In this document: piece after piece, positions 15,487-24,240 of the stretch
How positions within the stretch are numbered: position 1 is the first letter of the stretch
How the letters are laid out: each line of letters opens with the position of its first letter
Source of the DNA: an uncultured Collinsella sp.
GTDB taxonomy: Bacteria > Actinomycetota > Coriobacteriia > Coriobacteriales > Coriobacteriaceae
Assembly (NCBI GenBank): GCA_900545605.1
Contig: UQZL01000015.1
Span: forward strand, 1 to 46,020
Direction: 5' to 3'
DNA length: 46,020 bases
The notes under the pieces: generated by a model
Database searches by the model: none
The model's input: the letters and a program-made list of their open reading frames with translations, nothing else
What the model was told of the DNA's origin: nothing
Position numbers and translations under genes: made by a program

Positions 15487-15596
15487 AATCGCTTTTACTC
15501 ATCTCCGTCGCTGGTGGCTTTGTCATGACTCTCGTACGAAACGAAACTCAGCGGCATAGTGCGGCACTCAAAATCGCAGGTCAGAACCCTGTCGTC

Positions 15597-15613
15597 CTAC
15601 TCCCACTCGATGG
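15597..15613. repeat. guaA-end repeat, right copy (inside guaA)
   Basis: CTACTCCCACTCGATGG is the guaA 3' end with its TAG stop. It pairs with the copies at 7516 and 10844. The gene stays intact because each insertion restores the last codons. Confidence 0.7.
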
Positions 15614-17195
15614 TCGCGGGCGGCTTGGACGTGATGTCGTAGCACACGCGGTTGGCGCCGGGGACCTCGGCAACGATGCGGCCAGAGATGCGGGCCAGCA
15701 CGTCGTAGGGCAGCTTGGCCCAGTCGGCGGTCATAGCATCGCTGGACTCGACGGCACGCAGGATGATCGGGCGCTGGTAGGTGCGCTCGTCGCCCATAAC
15801 GCCGACGGACTTAATGTCGGGCAGGACCGCGAAGTACTGCCAGCAGCTGTGCTCGGAGTTGCGCTCGCCGGTCTGCTCAAACAGACGCTGGTTGTAGGCG
15901 TCGAGCTCCTCGCGCACGATAGCGTCGGCGTTCTTGAGGATCTCGAGCTTCTCCTTGTCGACCGCACCGATGATGCGGATGGCAAGACCCGGGCCCGGGA
16001 AGGGCTGGCGGAACACGATGTGACCCGGCAGGCCCAGTGCCAGACCAAGCGCGCGGACCTCGTCCTTAAAGAAGTGGTCGAGCGGCTCGATGAGGTCGAA
16101 GTGCACGCCCTCGGGGAACGGGATTAGGTTGTGATGGCTCTTGATGGTGGCCGTCTTGCCGCCCGTCTTGCGAGCGCCGGACTCGATGATGTCGGGGTAG
16201 ATGGTGCCCTGAGCCAGGTACTTGACCGGCTTGCCATCGGTCTCGAGCTGCTGCGCCACGGCGAAGAACTCTTTCCAGAACTGCGTACCGATGATGCGGC
16301 GCTTCTCTTCGGGCTCGGTCACGCCGGCCAGAAGCTCGGCATAGCGGTCCTCGGCGTGGACGTGGATAAAGTCGATGTCAAACTGCTTGGTGAAGACCTC
16401 CTCCACCTGCTCGGGCTCGCCCTTGCGCAGCAGACCGTGGTTGATGAACACGCAGGTCATCTGCTTGCCTACGGCGCGGGCGCCCAGCGCAGCCACGACG
16501 GAGGAGTCGACGCCGCCGGACAGGGCCAGAATCACGCGGTCGTCGCCGACCTTCTCGCGAAACTCGGCCGTCATGGTCTCGACCAGGTTGTCCATGCTCC
16601 AGTTGGGCTCCAGGCCGCAGATCTCAAACAGGAAGTTGCTCAGCAGCTGCTGACCGTACTCGGAGTGCTTGACTTCGGGGTGGAACTGCGTGGTGAAGAT
16701 TTTGCGCTCGACGCACTCCATGGCGGCAACCGGGCACACGTCGGTGCTGGCGGTAACGGTAAAGCCCTCGGGCACCTCGGACACGGCGTCGCGATGGCTC
16801 ATCCACACGGTCTGCTCCATGGGCGTGGAGTTAAAGAGCTTGGCGCCTGCCGTGCGCGTGATGGTGGCGCGGCCGTACTCGCCCACCTCGGAGTGGCCGA
16901 CCTTGCCGCCGAGCGTCACAGCCGTGATCTGATGGCCGTAGCAAAAGCCCAGGACGGGAAGGCCCAGGTCAAAGATGGCGGGATCGATGGACGGAGCGTC
17001 CTCGGCGTACACGGAGGCCGGACCGCCGGAAAGGATGAGCGCAGAGGCGTTCATCTCGCGAATCTCATCGGCCGAGATGTCGCAGGGGACAATCTCGGAA
17101 TACACGTTGAGGTCGCGGACGCGACGGGCAATGAGCTGACCGTACTGCGCACCAAAGTCGAGTACGAGGACCTTTGCGGAAGCCTTTTGATCCAT
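15597..17195 (-). CDS. guaA: GMP synthase (glutamine-hydrolysing)
   Basis: 532 aa. Makes GMP from XMP, ATP and glutamine. The glutamine amidotransferase domain has the nucleophile region GFCYGHQ and the FHPEV His-Glu pair; the ATP pyrophosphatase P-loop is ALSGGVDSSV; the C-terminal dimerisation domain ends PPATIEWE, the usual end of GuaA. The start (MDQKASAKVLVLDFG) follows GAGGGGG; the longer frame to 17321 is unlike the family. Its 3' end serves as the insertion site for the DNA to the left. Confidence 0.97.
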   Translation of the reverse strand: MDQKASAKVLVLDFGAQYGQLIARRVRDLNVYSEIVPCDISADEIREMNASALILSGGPASVYAEDAPSIDPAIFDLGLPVLGFCYGHQITAVTLGGKVGHSEVGEYGRATITRTAGAKLFNSTPMEQTVWMSHRDAVSEVPEGFTVTASTDVCPVAAMECVERKIFTTQFHPEVKHSEYGQQLLSNFLFEICGLEPNWSMDNLVETMTAEFREKVGDDRVILALSGGVDSSVVAALGARAVGKQMTCVFINHGLLRKGEPEQVEEVFTKQFDIDFIHVHAEDRYAELLAGVTEPEEKRRIIGTQFWKEFFAVAQQLETDGKPVKYLAQGTIYPDIIESGARKTGGKTATIKSHHNLIPFPEGVHFDLIEPLDHFFKDEVRALGLALGLPGHIVFRQPFPGPGLAIRIIGAVDKEKLEILKNADAIVREELDAYNQRLFEQTGERNSEHSCWQYFAVLPDIKSVGVMGDERTYQRPIILRAVESSDAMTADWAKLPYDVLARISGRIVAEVPGANRVCYDITSKPPATIEWE

Positions 17196-17463
17196 GGTTT
17201 CCCCCTCTTGTTGGCGGGGAGCCGGTGCCCACCCGCATGAATGAACGAAAATAACTTCCATAGTGTACACGTTATATGGGGTTTCTCGTCCCTCGCAGCC
17301 ATCAGCGCACGGCAAACGCACGACCTGGGCCCCTATTTGACGGCAATTGAAGTGTTACCAGACGTTACAGATGATGTAATACGTTTGAACATTGAACGCT
17401 CTGTGCCACAATACTGCCGAACGACTCCGCCTCTGCGGCGGCAAATACGATAGGAATAACAGC

Positions 17464-18477
17464 ATGAAGCGCATCCTTCTCATCGCCACGGGCGGCACCA
17501 TCGCATCGACCGAGGACGGCAACGGCCTCTCCCCCGCCCTGACCGGTGAGGAGCTCGCCCAGAGCGTCCCCGAGATCTCGGGCCTCTGCGAGCTCGACGT
17601 CGTGCAGCCCATGAACATCGACAGCACCAATATGCGTCCCAGTGACTGGATGCGTATCCGCGACGTCATCGTCAAGGGCTATGCCGACCACGACGGCTTC
17701 GTGATTCTGCACGGCACCGACACCATGAGCTACACCGCGGCAGCACTTTCCTATCTGATTCAAGACAGCCCCAAGCCCATCGTGCTCACCGGCTCGCAAA
17801 AGCCCATGGGCAACCCCTTTACCGATGCCAAGCTCAACCTGTACCAGAGTCTGCTCTATGCACTCGACGAGCATTCGCACGATGTTTCGATCGTGTTTGG
17901 CGGCGTCGCCATTGCTGGCACGCGAGCCCGCAAGCAGCGCACCATGAGCTTTAACGCGTTCATTAGCGTCAACTATCCGCCCATTGCCTACATCCGCAAC
18001 GACCGCATCGTGCGCAACGGGCTCCACGGCACTCATCAGGGCGAAAACCCGGTGCGTTTCTACGACAGCATCGACCCGCGCGTATTTGTACTCAAGCTTA
18101 CGCCCGGCGTAAACCCGGGCATCCTCGACGCCCTTGCCGATAGCTACGATGCTGTAATCCTTGAGACCTTTGGCATTGGCGGTATTCCCGAGTTTGGCGA
18201 GTCCGGCGATTCGTTCCAAGAGGCAATTTTCCGCTGGGTCGATTCGGGTCGCACCGTCGTTATGACCACGCAGGTCCCCGAAGAGGGCCTCGATCTGGGC
18301 GTTTATGAGGTCGGCCGTGCTTACGCCGATCATCCGGGCATTCTGCGCGGCGACGACATGACCACCGAGACGCTCGTGGCCAAGACCATGTGGGCACTCG
18401 GCCAGTCACGTGATGCGGCCGAGATTCAGCGCCTGTTCTACAGCCAAGTCAACCACGACCGCATCCCGATGGCGTAA
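17464..18477 (+). CDS. ansA: Type I L-asparaginase (cytoplasmic)
   Basis: 337 aa. Hydrolyses asparagine to aspartate and ammonia. The two family signatures are present: LLIATGGTIAST with the catalytic Thr near residue 10-12, and VILHGTDTMSYTAAALS with the second catalytic Thr. There is no signal peptide, so the protein is cytoplasmic, as in E. coli AnsA. AGGAA lies 7 nt ahead of the ATG at 17464. It is divergent from guaA; the 268 bp between the two genes contains a TTACAGATGATGTAA-like inverted repeat near 17366 that could be a regulatory site but is unproven. Confidence 0.93.
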   Translation: MKRILLIATGGTIASTEDGNGLSPALTGEELAQSVPEISGLCELDVVQPMNIDSTNMRPSDWMRIRDVIVKGYADHDGFVILHGTDTMSYTAAALSYLIQDSPKPIVLTGSQKPMGNPFTDAKLNLYQSLLYALDEHSHDVSIVFGGVAIAGTRARKQRTMSFNAFISVNYPPIAYIRNDRIVRNGLHGTHQGENPVRFYDSIDPRVFVLKLTPGVNPGILDALADSYDAVILETFGIGGIPEFGESGDSFQEAIFRWVDSGRTVVMTTQVPEEGLDLGVYEVGRAYADHPGILRGDDMTTETLVAKTMWALGQSRDAAEIQRLFYSQVNHDRIPMA

Positions 18478-18499
18478 TTCAGTTGTCGACGGGTATTCC

Positions 18500-18718
18500 C
18501 TATTCGATACCTTCGAGAAGCTCTGACACCGTCATGCCGAGTGCGGGCGCGATCTTAAATAGAACCTTGAGCGTGAAATTTGCCGTCCCATCTTCGATTC
18601 GGTCGAGGTAGGGTCGGCTGACTCCTGTCGCCACACAAAAATCAACCTTGGAGATACCAAGGTCTCTGCGTGTCTCTTCGACCCGCCTGCCAAGAATCTG
18701 TTTCGCACGTTCGTCCAT
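18500..18718 (-). CDS. XRE family transcriptional regulator (72 aa)
   Basis: A minimal HTH_3 protein: RRVEETRRDLGISKVDFCVATGVSRPYLDRIEDGTANFTLKVL has the classic helix-turn-helix with the recognition helix at about residues 31-42. It is little more than a DNA-binding domain. A perfect palindrome 31 bp upstream of the start is the obvious autoregulatory site and lies between it and a divergent unknown gene. No strong ribosome site is visible, so translation may be weak. Confidence 0.88.
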   Translation of the reverse strand: MDERAKQILGRRVEETRRDLGISKVDFCVATGVSRPYLDRIEDGTANFTLKVLFKIAPALGMTVSELLEGIE

Positions 18719-18748
18719 GCAGCCGAGTTTGAAATGGAGCCGAACATA

Positions 18749-18770
18749 AACGTAAACTATAGTTTACGTT
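18749..18770. promoter_or_regulatory. 22-bp palindromic operator between the XRE gene and a divergent gene
   Basis: AACGTAAACTA and TAGTTTACGTT make a perfect palindrome. It covers a TATAGT-like -10 on the reverse strand and lies 24 bp ahead of the rightward gene, so one regulator could control both genes. Confidence 0.7.
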
Positions 18771-18794
18771 TTGCCGAATACACAGGAGTTTTCT

Positions 18795-19184
18795 ATGTCG
18801 GGTTCTTCGGTCCGCACGTACCGAGCCACGCTTCGCACAAACAGCGCACCGCCCAAGCTCGTCGTCGTTGAAGCAGAATGTCTTTCGCCCGATGAGCGCA
18901 CAGCATTTGCATTGCTATCAAGTCGCGTCACCGCCGTTTTGGTCCCTTGCCCGGCGCAAGGTGAACTTGCCATCCAATGCCAAGCGCACAGCTGCTCGCT
19001 CAATCAGGCTGCCGTAATCGTAACCAGCCAACGCGGCCTGTCGCTCCTTTTGGAAGCCGGCATCGCGCTCGCCCTCCGCGGCGCCGGATACGAAAACGAG
19101 GCCGCCGCCGACATGGTCTTTCAACCACGATCGAGCGGCGGCCTCGCAGCAGCCATCGAATATGCTTGCAGGCTCGTTGCCTAA
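18795..19184 (+). CDS. Unknown protein divergent from the XRE regulator
   Basis: 129 aa, starting at an ATG with AGGAG 6 nt upstream. I do not recognise a family. The sequence alternates hydrophobic strands and helices (KLVVVEAECLS, RVTAVLVPCPA, QAAVIVTSQRGLSLLLEAGIALALRGAGY), reading like a small alpha/beta domain with no transmembrane or signal segment. Control by the shared palindrome is likely. With a tiny XRE protein beside it, a toxin-antitoxin-like pair is conceivable but unsupported. Confidence 0.6.
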   Translation: MSGSSVRTYRATLRTNSAPPKLVVVEAECLSPDERTAFALLSSRVTAVLVPCPAQGELAIQCQAHSCSLNQAAVIVTSQRGLSLLLEAGIALALRGAGYENEAAADMVFQPRSSGGLAAAIEYACRLVA

Positions 19185-19193
19185 AGGCGCAAG

Positions 19194-19577
19194 CTAAAAG
19201 CCCAGGCCAAAGCCCATACCGGTAATCGCCGAATACATAAAGTAGACGTTGATTACGTTGAGAAACACACCCGTGATGCAGCCGTTTCGCAGGTAGCGCT
19301 CGCACACGATGCGCGCCATGGCGGCGGAGTCATCATTGTTTTTAGCCTGGCGTCCCGCCGTAAAGTACGTCGCCACGCTCAGCAGCAGATTGAGCACCGG
19401 CAACGCCAGCAGCTCGTAGCTCTTGCCCCAGCGCGTCGCCTCGCCGGCGGCATTAAACTTCGTTGCCACCTCGGGACCAATGTTGGGGATAACACACGCT
19501 GCGACCACCAGCGGAATCACCGCAAGTACGAGCAGCGCAATACCCATGTAGCCAGCTTTTTTGCCATATTTAAACAT
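19194..19577 (-). CDS. Membrane protein with DUF1648-like domain
   Basis: 127 aa with about four hydrophobic segments (near residues 10-32, 55-72, 92-110 and 113-125). The stretch IPNIGPEVATKFNAAGEATRWGKS matches DUF1648, where a Pro-rich turn is followed by F..G....W.K. This family appears in SdpI-type immunity proteins and small multispan proteins of unknown role. AAGGA lies 8 nt upstream. It follows ychF by 11 bp, so it is probably in the same message. Confidence 0.7.
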   Translation of the reverse strand: MFKYGKKAGYMGIALLVLAVIPLVVAACVIPNIGPEVATKFNAAGEATRWGKSYELLALPVLNLLLSVATYFTAGRQAKNNDDSAAMARIVCERYLRNGCITGVFLNVINVYFMYSAITGMGFGLGF

Positions 19578-19588
19578 ATGCGTCGTCC

Positions 19589-20665
19589 TTACACGTTAAA
19601 GCGGAAGTGCACGACGTCGCCATCGGCCATGACATAGTCCTTGCCCTCAATACGCAGCTTGCCGGCAGCCTTGGCGCCCTGCTCGCCACCGAGCTCGATG
19701 TAGTCGTCGTAGCCAATGACCTCGGCCTTAATAAAGCCACGCTCAAAGTCGGTGTGGATGACACCGGCGGCCTGCGGGGCGGTCGCGCCCTGACGCACCG
19801 TCCAGGCCTTGACCTCCATCTCGCCAGCCGTAAAGAACGACTGCAGGCCGAGCAGCTTGTAGGCAGCCTGAGCGAGCACGTCCAGACCGGGCTGCTCCAG
19901 GCCCAGGCTCTCCAGGTAGTCGGCAGCGTCCTCGGGATCGAGCTCGGAAAGCTCGGCCTCGATCTTGGCGCAGATCGGCAGCGGCTTGACGCCATCAATG
20001 GGCGCCAGGTCCTCGTTGAGCATGTCCTCGTCTACGTTGGCCACATACAGGATGGGCTTCATGGTGAGCAGGAACAAGCCCTTGGCAGCGGCGCGCTCCT
20101 CGTCGGTCATCTCCATGGACGCGGCGCGCTTGCCCTCGTTGAGCCAGGCAAGCAGGCGCTTGGCGACCTCAAACTTGGGCATGAGCTCCTTGTCGCGCTT
20201 GGCCTCCTTCTCGAGCTTGGGCAGCTGCTTCTCGAGCGTGCCCATGTCGGCCAGGATGAGCTCGGTCATGATGGTGTCGGCATCGCCGGCGGGATCGACG
20301 AACTCGCCCGTGCGGCCCACCTCACGCATGACGTTGGGGTCCTTAAAGTAGCGCACGACCTCGCAGATAGCGTCGGTCTCGCGGATGTTTGCCAAGAACT
20401 GGTTGCCCAGACCCTCGCCCTCGTTAGCGCCCTTCACCAGACCTGCGATGTCGACAAACTCGACCGTAGCCGGCACAATGCGGCCGGGGTTGACGATGTC
20501 GGCGAGCTTTTGCAGGCGGCTATCGGGCACATCGACGATACCCACGTTGGGGTCGATCGTGGCAAACGGGTAGTTGGCGGCAAGGCCGGTCTTTTTGGTA
20601 AGCGCGGTGAACAGCGTCGACTTGCCCACGTTGGGCAGGCCCACGATACCGATGGAAAGGGACAC
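19589..20665 (-). CDS. ychF: Ribosome-binding ATPase YchF
   Basis: 358 aa. OBG-family P-loop protein that prefers ATP and binds ribosomes. It shows GLPNVGKST, NYPFATIDPNVG, VDIAGLVKGA and YVANVDED, then a C-terminal TGS-type domain (FFTAGEMEVKAWTV to VHFRFNV). The start is a GTG at 20665 (VSLSIGIVG) with AGGAG 5 nt upstream; an upstream ATG in frame (MQFEVPVPKG) is less likely because family members start at the strand before the P-loop. Confidence 0.95.
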   Translation of the reverse strand: MSLSIGIVGLPNVGKSTLFTALTKKTGLAANYPFATIDPNVGIVDVPDSRLQKLADIVNPGRIVPATVEFVDIAGLVKGANEGEGLGNQFLANIRETDAICEVVRYFKDPNVMREVGRTGEFVDPAGDADTIMTELILADMGTLEKQLPKLEKEAKRDKELMPKFEVAKRLLAWLNEGKRAASMEMTDEERAAAKGLFLLTMKPILYVANVDEDMLNEDLAPIDGVKPLPICAKIEAELSELDPEDAADYLESLGLEQPGLDVLAQAAYKLLGLQSFFTAGEMEVKAWTVRQGATAPQAAGVIHTDFERGFIKAEVIGYDDYIELGGEQGAKAAGKLRIEGKDYVMADGDVVHFRFNV

Positions 20666-20792
20666 GACAGCTCCTTTTGGTACAGGTACTTCAAACTGCA
20701 TAAGTATAGCGCCGCCGCAGCATCTGGGCGAACCCGGACGCCACGGCGGCGCAAATGAAGCAGAGATGAGTGAGAGTTCGAGACTGCAGTCC

Positions 20793-22136
20793 TTACTTAA
20801 GCTCGGGCCAGAAATCCTTGTTGGCCTCGATGAGCTCGTCCAGGATCTGCTTGGCAACGCTCGCCGAAGGAATGGTCTTGGAGAGCGTGAGTGCCTGCCA
20901 GAGCTTCTGGTAGCTGCCCTCGACCCAAGCCTGGACAACGAGCTTCTCGACGGAAACCTGCTGCTCCATGAGACCCTTCTGGAACTGCGGAATCGGGCCC
21001 TGGCAGATCTTCTCAAAGCCGTTGGAGCCGACGATGCAAGGCACCTCGACCATGGCCGTCGGGTCGAAGTTGGGCACAGCGCCATCGTTGGGGACGATCA
21101 GCAGGAAGCGCTCGAGCGTGTTCTCGGCCAGTGCGCAGGCAAGGTCGACGATGTAGTTGGCATGTACATCTGGCTCAAAGCCGCCGTCCTTGGCAGTACC
21201 CTTGGCGATGATGTCGCGGCAAGCGCCAAAGACCTTCTTCTCGCGGCCGTCCATAACCTCATTGGCGCGAGTGTAGTTGGGGTCAGACGTCTCGACGACA
21301 TAGTCCGGGTACAGGTAATACTTGAGGTAGGTATTGGGAATCGTCTCGGGATCGACAGCATAGACATCCTTGGCCTTGCCGAAGGTGTGAATCCAGCTCT
21401 CCTCGACATGCTGCTCCTTGCCGGCCTCGTGCTCGATGCCGTCCAGGTAGCCGTTCTTAGCCATGTGCTCCTTAATCTGCGGCATGAGGTCGTTGCCGTC
21501 CTTGTCGTAGATCTTGCTCCACCAACCAAAGTGGTTGAGGCCGTAGTAGCTATACTGCAGCTCGCGACGATCCTTGATGCCGCACATACGGCTCATCTTA
21601 TCCATGAGGTCGATCGGCATGTCGCAGATGTTGATGATGCGGCTGTTGGGGCGCAGCACGCGGCAAGCCTCGGCGACGATGGCCGCGGGGTTGGAGTAGT
21701 TGAGCATCCAGGCGTTGGGGCTGTACTTCTCCATGTAGTCGAGGATCTCGATAACGCCGCCGATGGAGCGCATGCCGTAGGCGATACCGCCGGCACCGCA
21801 GGTCTCTTGGCCAACGCAGCCGTACTTGAGAGGAATCTTCTCGTCGAGCTCACGCATGGCGTACAGGCCGACGCGGATGTGAGCAAGGACGAAGTCGGTC
21901 CCGGTGAATGCGGTCTCGGGGTCGGTGGTGTAGCTAAACTCAACCTCGGGGGCGTTCTCGTGGAAGTAGATCTCGCAGGCCTTGGCCACGGTCTCCTGGC
22001 GCTCGGCGTTGTTGTCGTAGAAGGTCACCTTGTTGACCGGGAAGCGGTCGCGCTCCTCAAGCAGCATCAGAGCGATGCCCGGGGTGAAGGTAGAGCCACC
22101 GCCGGCAATGGTCACGGCATAGTTTTTCTTGGACAT
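20793..22136 (-). CDS. 6-phospho-alpha-glucosidase (GH4)
   Basis: 447 aa. Hydrolyses 6-phospho-alpha-glucosides, such as maltose 6-phosphate, delivered by a PTS, with NAD+ and a divalent metal. The N-terminus has the nucleotide-binding GGGSTFTPG; CGAGGIAYGMRS, NICDMPIDL and GLNHFGW hold the cysteine and histidine metal ligands of GH4. GAGGAGG lies 5 nt ahead of the ATG. It is downstream of, and co-oriented with, the alpha-glucoside PTS transporter, which defines the pathway. Confidence 0.92.
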   Translation of the reverse strand: MSKKNYAVTIAGGGSTFTPGIALMLLEERDRFPVNKVTFYDNNAERQETVAKACEIYFHENAPEVEFSYTTDPETAFTGTDFVLAHIRVGLYAMRELDEKIPLKYGCVGQETCGAGGIAYGMRSIGGVIEILDYMEKYSPNAWMLNYSNPAAIVAEACRVLRPNSRIINICDMPIDLMDKMSRMCGIKDRRELQYSYYGLNHFGWWSKIYDKDGNDLMPQIKEHMAKNGYLDGIEHEAGKEQHVEESWIHTFGKAKDVYAVDPETIPNTYLKYYLYPDYVVETSDPNYTRANEVMDGREKKVFGACRDIIAKGTAKDGGFEPDVHANYIVDLACALAENTLERFLLIVPNDGAVPNFDPTAMVEVPCIVGSNGFEKICQGPIPQFQKGLMEQQVSVEKLVVQAWVEGSYQKLWQALTLSKTIPSASVAKQILDELIEANKDFWPELK

Positions 22137-22232
22137 GATGTCCTCCTCATTCTGGCCGCTTGCTCAATCCATCCCCGTACGCGGCCTGCACGGTTTGGAA
22201 TTGTTACCTAGAAGTGGAGTTTTTATCTCTAG

Positions 22233-22272
22233 AATCGGCCTTGCGGTGCATACCGGCTCTGCAAGGCCGATT
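22233..22272 (-). promoter_or_regulatory. 12-bp hairpin between PTS and glucosidase genes
   Basis: AATCGGCCTTGC and GCAAGGCCGATT pair across a 16-nt loop in the 154-bp spacer. No T-run follows on the leftward message, so it more likely stabilises or partly separates the two cistrons than ends transcription. Confidence 0.5.
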
Positions 22273-22290
22273 GTTTCGATGGACGATGGT

Positions 22291-23883
22291 TTACAGAAGA
22301 CTCTCGAACTTCTCGCGAACCTGCGGGACGGTAAGGCCGATGATGACCTGGATTGACTGGCCTTGGACCACCAAGCCATGCGTACCGATTGCCTTGAAGG
22401 AAGCCTCGGGTGCAACGGCGCCCTTGTCCTTGACGTTAACGCGCAGACGGGTAGCGCAGTTAGTTACATCGATGACGTTGTCCGTGCCACCGAGTAGATC
22501 GAGGATGTTCTCGGCAAGCACCAAGCGCTCGTCATCCTTACTCTGGGCGACCGATTTGCTAGCAGCAGCACCGCTCTGCTTTTGCTTGTAGTCGGCCTTG
22601 GACTTGAGCTCGACCTCAACATCGTCATCCTCGCGACCGGGGGTCTTAAAGTCGAACTTGATGATCAAGAAACGGAAGACCACGACCCAAAGAGCGGTAA
22701 AGCACAGACCGACAAGGATGGAGATGGCGTACTGCAGACCGTGTGCGGCCCAAAGGGGCAGCCAGTCCCACGAGAGCATCGAGATGATTCCGCCGTCGAA
22801 GATGCCCACGACGCCAAGGAGGTTTTGAGCCATGCAGCCGAGCGCTCCGAGCACGCAGTGGACGACGAACAGGCCGGGCGCAATGAACAGGAAGGTGAAG
22901 TCAAGCGGCTCGGTAATACCGCAAAGCATAGCGGTAAGGGTGACGGGAATGAGCAGAGCCTTGACGCGCTGCTTGCGCTCGGGTTTGGCGGTCATATAAA
23001 ACGCAATGGCGACGCCGAGCGAGCCGAAGACCTTAGTCCAACCAGGGCAGGTATAGGCAGCCCAGGGTGCGGCATCCTTAAGAGCAATGCTCGGATCGGC
23101 AGCCAGTTGGGGCAGGATGTTGGCCCAAGCAGCAAAGATGCCACCGTTGACCGCCGCGTTGTCGTAATAGAACGGCGTATAGATAAAGTGGTGCAGGCCT
23201 GTAGGGATCAGCACGCGCTCGAAGAAAGCAAAGACGCCCACGCCGAACGTACCGGCGGAAAGGATGAATCCCTGGAAGGCGGAGATAGCAGCCTGGACAT
23301 GCGGCCACACCAGGCAGGCGATAAGAGCGACCGGAACCATAACGAAGAAACCGATCATATAGATGAACACGGAGCCCGAGAACACGCCCAACCACTCAGG
23401 AAGTTCGGTGTCGAAGTACTTGTTGTGAAGCATCGTGGCGATACCTGAAATGATAAGCGCGCCCATGATGCCCATATCAAGCGTTTTGATGCTTGCGATA
23501 GTGGCAAGACCAGTACCGCTGCCCGCCTCGACAGAGTAGTCGACCCCAAAGACAGGGCCCCACTGCCCCAAGATTGTGCTTACAAAGTAGTTGAAGGTAA
23601 GGTAGATGGCCAAAGCCTCCATGCAGCAGCGAGCGTTCTGCTTGTTCGCGAGCGAGATTGGCAACGCTACGCAAAACAGCAACGGCATCTGGTTAAAGAG
23701 CGTCCAACCACCCTGGAGCAGCACATTCCAGCAATCAAACCAAAGATGGCCCGCAGTGGCCATCTCGCCAAAGATCGCCTCGGTGGTAAACAACGTACCC
23801 AGGCCGACGACGATTCCGGAAAATGCGAAAAGAATTGCAGGCGCGTACATTGCACCGCCGAAACGTTGTATCTTTTGCATCAT
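22291..23883 (-). CDS. Alpha-glucoside PTS transporter, EIICB
   Basis: 530 aa. Imports and phosphorylates alpha-glucosides such as maltose. The EIIC domain has about ten membrane segments, opening MMQKIQRFGGAMYAPA and including QGGWTLFNQMPLLFCVALPI, ERVLIPTGLHHFIYTPF and CGITEPLDFTFLFIAP. The C-terminal EIIB carries the phosphorylated Cys in VTNCATRLRV. It aligns along its length with B. subtilis MalP/GlvC. No EIIA domain is present and none is encoded nearby. The start at 23883 is chosen because MMQKIQRFG is the family N-terminus; AGGGGG lies about 10 nt upstream. Confidence 0.92.
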   Translation of the reverse strand: MMQKIQRFGGAMYAPAILFAFSGIVVGLGTLFTTEAIFGEMATAGHLWFDCWNVLLQGGWTLFNQMPLLFCVALPISLANKQNARCCMEALAIYLTFNYFVSTILGQWGPVFGVDYSVEAGSGTGLATIASIKTLDMGIMGALIISGIATMLHNKYFDTELPEWLGVFSGSVFIYMIGFFVMVPVALIACLVWPHVQAAISAFQGFILSAGTFGVGVFAFFERVLIPTGLHHFIYTPFYYDNAAVNGGIFAAWANILPQLAADPSIALKDAAPWAAYTCPGWTKVFGSLGVAIAFYMTAKPERKQRVKALLIPVTLTAMLCGITEPLDFTFLFIAPGLFVVHCVLGALGCMAQNLLGVVGIFDGGIISMLSWDWLPLWAAHGLQYAISILVGLCFTALWVVVFRFLIIKFDFKTPGREDDDVEVELKSKADYKQKQSGAAASKSVAQSKDDERLVLAENILDLLGGTDNVIDVTNCATRLRVNVKDKGAVAPEASFKAIGTHGLVVQGQSIQVIIGLTVPQVREKFESLL

Positions 23884-24032
23884 GACGGGGAATCCCCCTC
23901 TCTTCATTCGGAGCGACTGCGGTTTTGGCTTCACTCGAGACCGCAGACGCGCCGTTTGCGTGTACCTCGTGCAATAGGACGGGTGGGCCCGTGTCCCTGA
24001 CTTCTTGCGCTTCTATTTTTATCATATCACTT

Positions 24033-24045
24033 ATCTAGACAAGTT
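24033..24045. promoter_or_regulatory. GntR-type operator half, PTS side
   Basis: ATCTAGACAAGTT is the inverse complement of the boxes at 24160 and overlaps the promoter region of the leftward PTS-glucosidase operon. Consensus with the others is ACTTGTCTAGA. Confidence 0.6.
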
Positions 24046-24159
24046 AGCATCAATACTACGGTCGGTAAATGGTTGATTATTAGCCGTAAACGGTATATGT
24101 CCAGTATTTCACCTGCTAAAGCTGATATAGCTGATGGCCACAATTCATAATTATTTTCT

Positions 24160-24204
24160 ACTTGTCTAGATATGCTTGTCTATATCTGCATACACGCCTA
24201 TACT
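24160..24204 (+). promoter_or_regulatory. Operators and promoter of the dehydrogenase-GntR operon
   Basis: ACTTGTCTAGATA (24160-24172) and GCTTGTCTATATC (24174-24186) are two copies of the operator. The second overlaps a promoter with TTGTCT (24176-24181), 17 bp and TATACT (24199-24204). The local GntR regulator is the likely ligand-responsive repressor of both divergent operons. Confidence 0.65.
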
Positions 24205-24240
24205 TCATTACAACATTCACCGCCACGTTAAGGAGTCACC

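Noticed and set aside
7516..15596. Integrase or transposase gene for the islands
   Set aside because: No frame with tyrosine- or serine-recombinase motifs was seen in this interval; a decayed copy cannot be excluded.
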